Shown: positions 1-7,200 of the stretch, in pieces
Layout of the letters: every line of letters begins with the position of its first letter
How positions within the stretch are numbered: position 1 is the first letter of the stretch
Source: JBHJHK01 sp050330975
GTDB lineage: Bacteria > Pseudomonadota > Gammaproteobacteria > Competibacterales > Competibacteraceae
DNA: 13,173 nucleotides
Direction of reading: 5' to 3'
NCBI GenBank assembly: GCA_050330975.1
Contig: JBHJHK010000500.1
Location: forward strand, 1 to 13,173
Notes under the pieces: model-generated
What the model was told of the DNA's origin: nothing
Seen by the model: only the letters and a program-made list of their open reading frames with translations
The model's database searches: none
Translations under genes and position numbers: made by a program

Positions 1-90
1 CCCGGCGCCCAGACCCCGCGCGCCCCCCACCCCCCCCCGGCCCCCGGGCCGAGGGGCGGCCCGGGGCCCCGCGGGGCGTCCCCTTGGGGG
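1..90. other. Low-complexity G/C-only window end
   Basis: This stretch is almost entirely runs of C and G with very few A or T, unlike the coding sequence that follows. It gives no recognisable protein in the AMMECR1 frame. It looks like a poorly resolved contig end rather than biology, although a real GC-rich repeat cannot be excluded. Confidence 0.5.
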
Positions 91-797
91 GTATCATAGC
101 TCCCCCAGCGATACCCCACCCCGGCGCCGACGGTGGCCCCCTTGGGACCCACAAACCGCCCCCCCGGTCGGGGCTCGGCAAAATCCAGGGTCTGGAAGGT
201 ATAGACGGCGACGTTGGGAGTGTCCCGGCGCCAGAGATCTCCAGGGGCGCCGTGCTTGTGGCACAGGCGAGCCAAAAAGTCCTCGGCCCGGGGCAGCTGC
301 CGCCACACCACCGGCAAAAAGGTGGCCCCTCCCAAGGCGGTAATCAACACCACGCCGTCGACGGTGGGGCGCAGGCCCTCGATGAGCTCCTGGGGGGTGT
401 GGAAAACCAGGGGGCGCGGCGGGGTCAAGATGCTGAGTTTGATGGTGATCTCGGCCAGTTCGGCCAGGGCCACGGGGCGCTGGGCGAAGCGCCGGTCGGC
501 GGCGGCGGCGATGGCCCGTTCGGGGACGTGGAGGCCCAAGGGCCGGCGGTGAAAGCCCCCAACGCAGCCCCGCAGTCCCGATGTGGGATGCTCCAGGGTG
601 ACAAAACACGCCCCCACCTGGTGGAGGGGGGCCGGGAGAGTGGCGAGTTCGGGCTGCCAGGCTACCCCGTGGCCCAACTGCCAACACAGGGCTTGGCGGG
701 CTAGCCCCAACAGGGCCAGCTGGTCGCCTTTGGTCAGGACCAGGGGCGGGGCGTCGACGGGGACGCCTTCGAGGAGGCGGCGAAGGGCGTTGCTCAC
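1..797 (-). CDS. amrA: AmmeMemoRadiSam system protein A (AMMECR1 domain), 3' end not seen
   Basis: AMMECR1-domain protein, one of three partners that usually occur together (Memo, AMMECR1, radical SAM); its biochemical role is not established. I translated the minus strand from the GTG at 797-795. That codon shares the GTGA junction with the Memo stop, which implies translational coupling. The protein shows GACFVTLEH near residue 62, the family hallmark LRGCVGGF near 75, DRRFAQRPV near 101, a segment like LSILTPPRPL near 121, VDGVVLI near 147, FLPVVWRQLPRAEDFLARL near 160, and a closing VAVYTFQTLDF near 196. Family members usually end soon after that point. Here the frame stays open through a Gly/Pro-rich tail into the G/C-only first 90 bases. 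The true stop is therefore either beyond the window or hidden by sequence error. Family assignment is sure; the end is not. Confidence 0.9.
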   Translation of the reverse strand, partial: MSNALRRLLEGVPVDAPPLVLTKGDQLALLGLARQALCWQLGHGVAWQPELATLPAPLHQVGACFVTLEHPTSGLRGCVGGFHRRPLGLHVPERAIAAAADRRFAQRPVALAELAEITIKLSILTPPRPLVFHTPQELIEGLRPTVDGVVLITALGGATFLPVVWRQLPRAEDFLARLCHKHGAPGDLWRRDTPNVAVYTFQTLDFAEPRPGGRFVGPKGATVGAGVGYRWGSYDTPQGDAPRGPGPPLGPGAGGGWGARGVWAP

Positions 798-1609
798 AGG
801 GTCTGCTGCCCCAATGCCCAAGCGCCATAACCCACCACCCGCCGGCGGTCGCCGGCGGTGTCGCCGGAATTGCGCAGGTCCAGGGTGGCGATGGCCAGGG
901 CCTGGCGGCGGGCTTTGAACAGCAGCCCGTTGAGGGGGCGATAGCCACAGGCCATGGCGCCGTCGATGGTGCCCGAGTCCAGGGCCTCGACGGCTTGGCA
1001 GGTGGCGCCATCCAGGGCCTTGGCCCGGTCGTAGCTCAAATAGTGGCTCAAGTCGGTGCTGATGGCGATCAGGGTTGCGTCGTCGCCCCACAAAAGTTCC
1101 AGTACCTGGGCCACCTGGGCAGGCTGGGCGTCCCCCACCACCAAGGGCACCAGGCGAAAGGCCGGCAGCAGGGTCTGGAGGAAGGGCAGCTGCACTTCCA
1201 AGCCGTGCTCCCGGGCGTGGGCGGCGGCGTTGACCCGGACTAGGTCTGGGTGGTGTTCCAGCAACTGGGTCATGGCGTCGAGATCCAGTTCCACATCCCC
1301 CAACGGGGTGCGAAACGCCCGGTGGTCCGGGAGGGCCAGGCCTTTAAACGCCAGCCAGTGGGAGGGACCCAAGATGACCACCCGCTGGATGGCGGGGCCG
1401 GGAGTCAGCAACTGGTAGGCGCTGGCGGCGATGGGACCGGAAAAGGGCAGGCCGGCGTGGGGCACGACGATGACCTTGGGAGGGAAGTCAGGCGGCGGCG
1501 GAGCAGAGCGCTTAGCCCCTTCGAGGAGGGTTTCCACGGCGGCTCGCAGGCGGGGAGGCTTTGCGGGGTAGAAGGTACCGGCGACGGCGGGAGGGCGGAT
1601 GGGCTCCAT
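794..1609 (-). CDS. amrB: AmmeMemoRadiSam system protein B (Memo family)
   Basis: Memo-family protein of 271 residues, the normal family length, with a fold related to LigB-type non-haem iron dioxygenases; its bacterial role is unknown. It begins with the family opening RPPAVAGTFYPA. Putative metal or active-site residues of the family are visible: H51 in VVPHAGLPFSG, H84 in LGPSHWLAFKG, H135 in AHAREHGLEVQLPFL, H189 in STDLSHYLSYD, and C221 in MACGYRPLNG. The ATG at 1609-1607 is supported by AGGAGA nine bases upstream. The stop overlaps the GTG of the AMMECR1 gene, so the two form an operon. It is divergent from the radical SAM partner across about 170 bp. The protein looks complete and soluble, with no signal peptide. 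Confidence 0.93.
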   Translation of the reverse strand: MEPIRPPAVAGTFYPAKPPRLRAAVETLLEGAKRSAPPPPDFPPKVIVVPHAGLPFSGPIAASAYQLLTPGPAIQRVVILGPSHWLAFKGLALPDHRAFRTPLGDVELDLDAMTQLLEHHPDLVRVNAAAHAREHGLEVQLPFLQTLLPAFRLVPLVVGDAQPAQVAQVLELLWGDDATLIAISTDLSHYLSYDRAKALDGATCQAVEALDSGTIDGAMACGYRPLNGLLFKARRQALAIATLDLRNSGDTAGDRRRVVGYGAWALGQQTL

Positions 1610-1618
1610 GGACGAATG

Positions 1619-1624
1619 TCTCCT
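1619..1624 (-). promoter_or_regulatory. Ribosome binding site of the Memo gene
   Basis: AGGAGA on the minus strand, nine bases before the ATG at 1609. It supports that start codon. Confidence 0.7.
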
Positions 1625-1626
1625 GG

Positions 1627-1642
1627 ACGAGTTGTGACTCGT
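1627..1642. repeat. Perfect inverted repeat upstream of Memo
   Basis: ACGAGTtgtgACTCGT is a 6-bp perfect inverted repeat with a 4-base loop. On the minus-strand transcript it would form a hairpin ending two bases before the Memo ribosome site (1624-1619). It could be an operator or an RNA structure that tunes translation of the Memo-AMMECR1 pair. The symmetry is seen; the role is inferred. Confidence 0.4.
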
Positions 1643-1696
1643 TGGTCATGATAGAGCCATGGGCCAGAGATCGGGCGTTTAGAGGCCCGTTGGGTC

Positions 1697-1760
1697 CAAA
1701 AAAGTAAAAGAGCAACAAAGTACAAGAGCAAAATATAAGAGCCCAGCGCGCAATCGGCAA
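1697..1760. promoter_or_regulatory. Candidate divergent promoter region of the AmmeMemoRadiSam genes
   Basis: An A-rich patch in otherwise GC-rich DNA. On the minus strand TTGCCG (1760-1755) and TATATT (1737-1732) are spaced by 17 bp, a fair sigma-70-like promoter for Memo. On the plus strand TATAAG (1734-1739) could be a -10 for the radical SAM gene, but I see no good -35. The patch also carries degenerate repeats: AAAGTAAAAGAGCAA at 1701 and AAAGTACAAGAGCAA at 1717, 16 bp apart, then a weaker copy ending in TATAAGAGC by 1742. Helical-turn-scale spacing might suit a regulator, but no binding protein is known. Confidence 0.35.
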
Positions 1761-1766
1761 TTGTTT

Positions 1767-1772
1767 GGAGGG
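1767..1772 (+). promoter_or_regulatory. Ribosome binding site of the radical SAM gene
   Basis: GGAGGG seven bases before the ATG at 1780. This strong site fixes the start upstream of the amber codon, so the gene was evidently meant to be read from 1780 and not from an internal start such as the TTG at 2026. Confidence 0.75.
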
Positions 1773-1779
1773 CTAACCC

Positions 1780-2889
1780 ATGACGGCTCACCCCGACGCC
1801 ATCCGCCCCGACGATCCCGCCGTGGTGACCACCCGCCATTGGCACCGTCTTGAAGACGGCCGTCTCCAGTGCGATCTGTGCCCCCGCTTCTGCAAGCTCC
1901 GGGAGGGGCAGCGGGGTTAGTGCTTTGTCCGCGGTCGCCTCAATGACCGCATCGTCCTCACCAGCTATGGCCGGGCCAGCGGGTTTTGCATCGACCCCAT
2001 CGAGAAAAAGCCCCTCAACCATTTCTTGCCCGGCACCCCAGTGCTGTCCTTTGGCACCGCCGGCTGTAATTTGTCCTGCAAGTTTTGCCAGAACTGGGAC
2101 ATCAGCAAATCCCGGGAGCTAGACACCCTCATGGACCGGGCTTTGCCCGAGACGGTGGTGCTAGCTGCGGCCAAGGGCGGCTGTCGCAGCGTGGCGTTTA
2201 CCTACAACGACCCGGTGATTTTCCACGAGTACGCCATCGACGTGGCCCACGCCTGTCGGGCGAAAGGCATCAAAACTGTGGCGGTGACGGCGGGCTATGT
2301 CTGCCCCGCCCCCCGGGCGGAGTTCTACGCCGTCATGGACGCCGCCAACGTCGCCCTCAAGGCCTTCGACGACAAGTTCTACTGGCAGGTCACCGGCAGT
2401 CGGCTCCAGCCGGTGCTGGAGACCCTGCAATACATCAAGCACGAGACCCACACCTGGCTCGAGCTCACCACCTTGATCATTCCCGGACTCAACGACGGCG
2501 AGGCAGAACTCAGCGCCATGGCGGCCTGGGTGGTGGAGCACCTGGGGTGCGATGTGCCCATGCACTTCACCGCCTTCCACCCCGACTACCGGCTGCAGGA
2601 CCGACCGCCGACGCCCCCGGCCACCCTGGCCAAGGCCCGGCGCATCGCCCGGGCCTTGGGGGTGCGCTACGCCTACACCGGCAACGTCCACGACGCCAAC
2701 GGGGGGAGCACCTACTGCCACCACTGCGGCGAGCGCCTCATCGGCCGAGACTGGTATGAGCTGTCCACCTGGGCTTTGACCCCCGATGGAAAGTGCCGCC
2801 ACTGCCAGACCCCCTGTGCCGGGCGGTTTGAAGCCAAGCCCGGGCGCTGGGGGCGGCGGCGGGTGCCGGTGCGTCTCGGCGGGCGTTAG
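1780..2889 (+). CDS. amrS: AmmeMemoRadiSam system radical SAM enzyme, interrupted by an in-frame amber codon
   Basis: Third AmmeMemoRadiSam partner, a radical SAM enzyme that would use a 4Fe-4S cluster to cleave S-adenosylmethionine; its substrate is unknown. Read from ATG 1780, the frame encodes 369 positions. The N-terminal cysteine region has C31, C34 and C38 in CDLCPRFCKLREGQRG. Codon 47 is TAG, followed at once by CFVRGR, RIVLTSYGRASGFC and IEKKPLNHFLPG. The radical SAM motif CNLSCKFC (C96, C100, C103) follows, then QNWDISKSRE. The C-terminus has a two-CxxC metal-binding-like segment (CHHCGERL ... CRHCQTPC). Family homology is continuous across the TAG, with no frame change. As written, the gene gives a 46-residue peptide unless TAG is read through, or a shortened protein if an internal start (TTG 2026) is used. 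It converges on the binding-protein gene with only 9 bp between. Family certain; functionality doubtful. Confidence 0.88.
1918..1920 (+). other. In-frame TAG codon within the radical SAM gene
   Basis: Codon 47 of the frame from 1780, between ...GQRG and CFVRGR. Relatives usually have a hydrophobic residue here before the conserved cysteine, and one base change (for example TTG to TAG) would explain it. TAG also ends this same gene (2887-2889), the TAXI gene (7877-7875) and the 867-residue gene (9125-9123), so TAG acts as a normal stop in this genome. Confidence 0.9.
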
Positions 2890-2898
2890 GGGATGGCG

Positions 2899-3735
2899 TC
2901 AGCGTTCGGCGACGAGGGAACCTGCGCTGTCAAAGCCAAAGTCCTGGAGGATTGCGGTGTAGCCACCCGATTGCACCAGCGACGCCAGACCGCGATTAAA
3001 CGTCTCGACGATGGCTTCGCCCTGGGGATGGCTTTTGCTGATGATCAAATACAAGCCACTGCGCTGCAGGGGTGGCTGGACAAAGACCACCTCATCTAGG
3101 GCAAACCCCTCTAGCTTGGCGAGTTCGAACCGAAAGCGATCAAAGGGCATGACCATCAGCTCGATACGGCTGCGGTACAGTTTGTGGATGTTTTGAACGG
3201 GTCGACTGACGAAGTCCTTGTCGAGAAAATCAGCGGCATCAAAGGTGGGGCTGTTGGCAAAGCCGCGGGTGACGCCGATGCGGTAGGAACGCAAATCGTC
3301 CATGGACTGAAAAGACGCCAGATCGACGTCGGCGCGGGCGATCAAACCGATTTCAACGTAGTAAATGGGGTCGCTGTAGTAGAAGGTCTCAGCCCGTTCT
3401 TCGGTGAAGTAGGCACCTAAGGCCAGGTCCCGCTGGGCTGTTTCCACCATTCGCAGCGCCCGCTGCCAAGGGACAAACTCGATGTCGATATCCCGCTGGA
3501 CCTCGGCAAAGGCCGCGCGGACCAGGGCGGAAAAAAATCCTTGCTCCTCGAGGTCGGGGCCGTAGTAGGGTTCCCAGGGGATGGTGACTAGGGATATGGG
3601 TTTGGTGGCGTCGTTTTCTAACGTCCCCAGCGCGCCTTCGTCCTGGGCTAGAAGCCCCTGGCTGTTGAGTATCAGCGCCCATGCCAATACCATGGGAGCA
3701 ACAAGACGACTCCACAAGCCAATAGATAAGTCCAT
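2899..3735 (-). CDS. Periplasmic solute-binding protein, family 3 (amino-acid type)
   Basis: A 278-residue exported binding protein of the SBP_bac_3 type, expected to bind a small polar ligand in the periplasm. Residues 1-30 form a signal peptide with hydrophobic core LVAPMVLAWALIL and a likely cut after LLA (A30). The mature part has a typical lobe-1 opening VTIPWEPYYGPD, then EFVPWQRALRMVETAQRDLALGA, the family-like TEERAETFYYSDPIYY near 111-126, and a hinge-side segment DDLRSYRIGVTRGFA near 146. The ATG at 3735 has GGGAGG five bases upstream. No permease or ATPase gene lies beside it, so it may be an orphan receptor or may serve a distant transporter. Divergent orphan members of this kind are common in gammaproteobacteria; the ligand cannot be told. 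Confidence 0.85.
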   Translation of the reverse strand: MDLSIGLWSRLVAPMVLAWALILNSQGLLAQDEGALGTLENDATKPISLVTIPWEPYYGPDLEEQGFFSALVRAAFAEVQRDIDIEFVPWQRALRMVETAQRDLALGAYFTEERAETFYYSDPIYYVEIGLIARADVDLASFQSMDDLRSYRIGVTRGFANSPTFDAADFLDKDFVSRPVQNIHKLYRSRIELMVMPFDRFRFELAKLEGFALDEVVFVQPPLQRSGLYLIISKSHPQGEAIVETFNRGLASLVQSGGYTAILQDFGFDSAGSLVAER

Positions 3736-3740
3736 AACGA

Positions 3741-3746
3741 CCTCCC
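3741..3746 (-). promoter_or_regulatory. Ribosome binding site of the family-3 binding protein
   Basis: GGGAGG on the minus strand, five bases before the ATG at 3735; a strong site that decides the start. Confidence 0.75.
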
Positions 3747-3753
3747 AATAAAG

Positions 3754-3770
3754 TTAACCACATGGGTTAA
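3754..3770. promoter_or_regulatory. Inverted repeat, candidate operator of the binding-protein gene
   Basis: TTAACCacatgGGTTAA, perfect 6-bp arms around a 5-base centre, lies just upstream of the ribosome site (3746-3741) of the solute-binding protein. Its size and symmetry fit a dimeric regulator, and it would sit in the promoter or 5' leader. No regulator gene is next to it. The role is inferred. Confidence 0.35.
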
Positions 3771-3908
3771 TTGCCCCCTCAGCTTATCAATCTCAACTCA
3801 TCGCCGCCACAGCCCCCTGGTTTTTCCCCAGCTACCGTTGGACTGGGCAAATTATCATGCGTAGGTGGGGATTTTCTGTGGTCGATTGCCCGGGGTGAAA
3901 AGACGCCA

Positions 3909-4007
3909 GGCACCATGGCCCATGGGCGCTTGGGTGCCATGGCCCATCCCGGTACCTCCACTGACTGCGGACTCATTTAGAACGAACGTTCCACCGATGG
4001 GCCATGG
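3909..4007. repeat. Cluster of CCATGGCCCAT repeats and palindromes
   Basis: The 11-mer CCATGGCCCAT occurs at 3913-3923 and again at 3937-3947, 24 bp apart, and its exact reverse complement occurs at 3997-4007. The first copy overlaps the perfect palindrome GCCCATGGGC (3918-3927) and lies inside an inverted repeat GGCACC (3909-3914)/GGTGCC (3933-3938). A related 8-mer ATGGGCCA is also present near 1659 in the other intergenic region. It may be a multi-site operator or a small intergenic repeat element. Confidence 0.45.
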
Positions 4008-4080
4008 GCGTCGCCGATGGCGTGCACTTTACCCCGTCGCATCATTCTTTTACTGTTGCTTTGTGCAGTATGTTGATTTG

Positions 4081-4095
4081 ATCCCCACCGGGGAT
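4081..4095. repeat. Short hairpin upstream of recB
   Basis: ATCCCC-acc-GGGGAT, a 6-bp perfect stem with a 3-base loop. There is no T-tract, so it is not a classical terminator. Role unknown. Confidence 0.3.
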
Positions 4096-4131
4096 GCCCC
4101 ACCGACGTCTCCCTCGCCCCCCCTGGCCAAC

Positions 4132-4161
4132 TTGTCAAAATCTAGGGGTCAAAGGTTAAAT
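4132..4161 (+). promoter_or_regulatory. Possible promoter of recB
   Basis: TTGTCA (4132-4137) and TTAAAT (4156-4161) match the sigma-70 -35 and -10 boxes at 5/6 and 4/6, with an 18-bp spacer, in an AT-richer patch 60-115 bp before the candidate recB starts. Confidence 0.3.
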
Positions 4162-4275
4162 GCACACCCACATATGGGGGTTGGCCTTGAGGAATAGCGC
4201 CGGGCCTGCTAGCGTCGACAATTGAAGACAATCCACCATTTAACGCCGTGCGCCGCCGGGAGCCCGCCGACCCCT

Positions 4276-7200
4276 GTGAACGCCCACAACAACAGCGTCG
4301 CCCCCAATGCCCTGGATGTCTTCTCGGCGCCCCTAACGGGGGCGTCTTTGGTGGAGGCCAGCGCTGGCACCGGCAAAACCTACGCCATTGCCGGGTTGTA
4401 TTTGCGTTTTATCGCCGAAGTGGGCCTCAGGGTGGACGAGGTGTTGGTGGTGACCTACACCAAGGCGGCCACCGCCGAGCTCAAAGAACGCCTCCAGGGG
4501 CGGCTTTTGCAGGTGCGCGGCGCCCTGCGCCAGGGGGAAAGCGACGATCCCTTTGCCGCGGCCTTGCTCGCCGCCTGCCCCGACCACAGCCTCGCCCTAC
4601 GCCGGGTCAACAACGCCCTATTGGCCTTTGACGAGGCGGCTATCTACACCATTCACGGCTTTTGCCAACGGGTGCTGGCCGAATGCGCCTTTGAAAGCGG
4701 CACACCCTTTGACGCCGAGATCAAACCCGAAGCCGACGCGGTTTTGCTGGAGATCATCGAAGACTTCTGGCGCCGGCGTCTCCACCAGGTGCGGCCGTTG
4801 CTGGCCAGCCACATCATCGCCCATCAGCTCAACCCCGAGGTCATGCTCAAGGTGGTCCAGCCCCTGGTGGCCAAGCCCTACCTCAAGGTGGCCGCCGGGG
4901 CGGAACTCGAAGCGTTGGGGGATGCTGAAACCGTCTTCGAGGCGGCCTTTGCCCAAGCTGGCGAACTGTGGCGGGCCGAGCGCGAGGCCATCGTCGCGTT
5001 GCTCCAGTCCAAGGCCCTCAAGGGCAATGTCTACAACCAAGGGGTGTTGGCCTGGTGTGAAAAGATGGATGATTACCTCAACCAAGAGGGCATTCCCGAC
5101 TTCAAGCTCCCCGACAAATTCGACAATTTCACCGTCGCCAAACTGCGCCAAGCCACCCTCAAAAAGGCCACCACCCCGGACCATCCGTTTTTCCACGCCT
5201 GTGAGACCCTCAAGACCGCTGTCGAGCGCCTGGACGACTATTGCCGGCGGTTCGTCCAGTGGCTCCAGGTGGAGCTACTCCACTATGCCAGCGTCGAGTT
5301 GCCCCGCCGCAAGCGCCGCCAGCAGATCCAGTCCTACGACGATCTGCTGTTGAACCTCCACGGGGCCCTGGTGAACGCCCAAGGGGGCGAAGACTTGGCC
5401 ACCCGGCTGCGCCAGCGCTACCGGGCGGCGCTGATCGACGAGTTCCAAGACACAGATCCCGTCCAATACGAAATCTTCAAGGCCGTCTACGGCGACAGTA
5501 GTTGTCCATGGTTTATGGTGGGGGACCCCAAACAGGCCATCTACAGCTTCCGGGGGGCGGACATCTTCGCCTACTTGCGGGCCAGGCAAGACGTGGCCGC
5601 CGAATACACCCTAGACACTAACTGGCGCTCCGATCCCCGGTTGATCCGCGCCGTCAACGCCCTGTTCAGTCGCCATCCCCAGCCGTTTCTCCTGGCCGAG
5701 ATCCCCTTTTATCCGGTGCGGGCCGCCGAGCGTCCCCACCCGAGGCTTGTGACCGACGACGATCCCGCCCCCTTTCATTGGTGGTATTTGGAGGCCGGTG
5801 GCAAGGACAAGCCCCGGCCCAAGGGGGATGCCAATACCCTGGTGGCCCGAGCCACGGCGGGGAGGATCGCCCGGCTGCTGGCCGCCGGGCTCAAGGGGGA
5901 GGCCCATTTCGACTTTGGCGACCGGCGCGAGCCCCTCCACGGCGGCCATGTGGCGGTGTTGGTCCGCAGCCATCACCAGGCGCGGTTGGTGCGGGACGCC
6001 CTATTGGACGTGGGGGTGGCCAGCGTCCTGCAATCCCGGGACAGTGTGTTTGCCACCACCGAAGCCGACGAGTTGCAGCGCATCTTGGTGGCCATCGCCG
6101 CCCCCCGGGACGAAGAGCGGCTGCGGGCGGCGCTGCTCACCGATGTATTTGGCTTCACCGCCACCCGCCTCGAGGCGGCGATGAACCGGGAGCGGGATTG
6201 GGAGGCGCTACTGGCGTCCTTCGACGACTACCATCGGCTGTGGCGGGAGCAGGGCTTTATCCGCATGTTTCGCACCCTGCTCCAGGACCGCGACGGCTAC
6301 CGGCGGCTGTTGGACTTCCGCGACGGCGAGCGCCGCCTCACCAATTTGCTCCACCTAGCGGAGCTCCTCCAGGAGGCCACCCTCAAGCGCCGTCTGGGGG
6401 TGGAGGGCCTCTTGCAGTGGCTGGCAGATCAGCGCCACACCCCCACCGTCGACGAGGATAGCCGTCAGTTGCGCCTGGAGAGCGATGCCAAACGGGTGGA
6501 GATCGTCACCATCCACAAGAGTAAGGGCCTGGAGTACCCCATCGTGTTCTGCCCGTTTTTGTGGGACAGCAAGGTGGATACGGCCCGGGATGGGGCCATC
6601 CAGTACCACGACCCCGACGACGCCTATCAAGTGGTGGTGGATCTGGGCTCGGCAGAGCGGGAGACGGTGTTGCCGTTGGCCCGCCGGGAGACCCTGGCCG
6701 AGGAGTTGCGGTTGGCCTATGTGGCCTTGACCCGGGCCAAGTACCGCTGTTACGGGGTGTGGGGCAAGATCAACGGCTGTGAGCAGTCGGGTTTGGGCTG
6801 GCTCATCCACCGTCCCCCGGTGGTGGGTTTTCAAGACGATCTCCTAGACGCCCAGGGGGAGTACCTCAAGGCCCTGGACGACGAGGCCATGGGCCGGGAT
6901 CTCGCGGCGTTGGCCACCGCCACCGAGGGCGCCATCGCCGTGGCCGAGTTGCCCCGGGAGACGGAGCCCGTGGCGGTGGTGGACGAGTCGGCTGCGGCCC
7001 TCAAGGCGCGCAATTTCCAGGGGTCAGTGGTGACCAGCTGGCGCTTTGCCAGCTTTTCCGCCCTCCAGGATCGCCGGGGGGTCACCGTCGCCGACTACGA
7101 CGCCGAGGACGAACCGGGGGCAGAAGCGGGGGCGGTGGCCACCCCTGGGTCCGAGGTGGCGACCCTTTGGGGGGATGCCGGGGGGCCGTTGCTGGCCTTT

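Larger units (their letters stand above)
3771..4275. other. Gene-free region between the binding protein and recB
   Basis: About 500 bp between divergent genes. The short open frames here have no recognisable motif, no good ribosome site and unnatural composition, so I call none. The region contains a cluster of CCATGGCCCAT repeats (3909-4007), the palindrome GAACGTTC (3984-3991), a small hairpin (4081-4095) and a possible recB promoter (4132-4161). A small RNA cannot be excluded, but nothing identifies one. Confidence 0.5.

Noticed and set aside
94..1011. A 305-codon open frame on the minus strand
   Set aside because: It is Pro/Arg/Gly-rich nonsense in another frame of the Memo and AMMECR1 genes, whose true frames carry clear family motifs.
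1780..1920. Selenocysteine as the explanation for the internal stop
   Set aside because: The codon is TAG, not TGA, so ordinary selenocysteine insertion does not apply.
2026..2889. The radical SAM protein as a short gene starting at TTG 2026
   Set aside because: It would lose the N-terminal cysteine region that is still encoded upstream, and there is no ribosome site there, whereas GGAGGG precedes ATG 1780. An artefact of the amber codon is more likely.
3771..4197. Short open frames on both strands in the gene-free region
   Set aside because: No ribosome sites, no recognisable motifs, and their sequence is dominated by the CCATGGCCCAT repeats.
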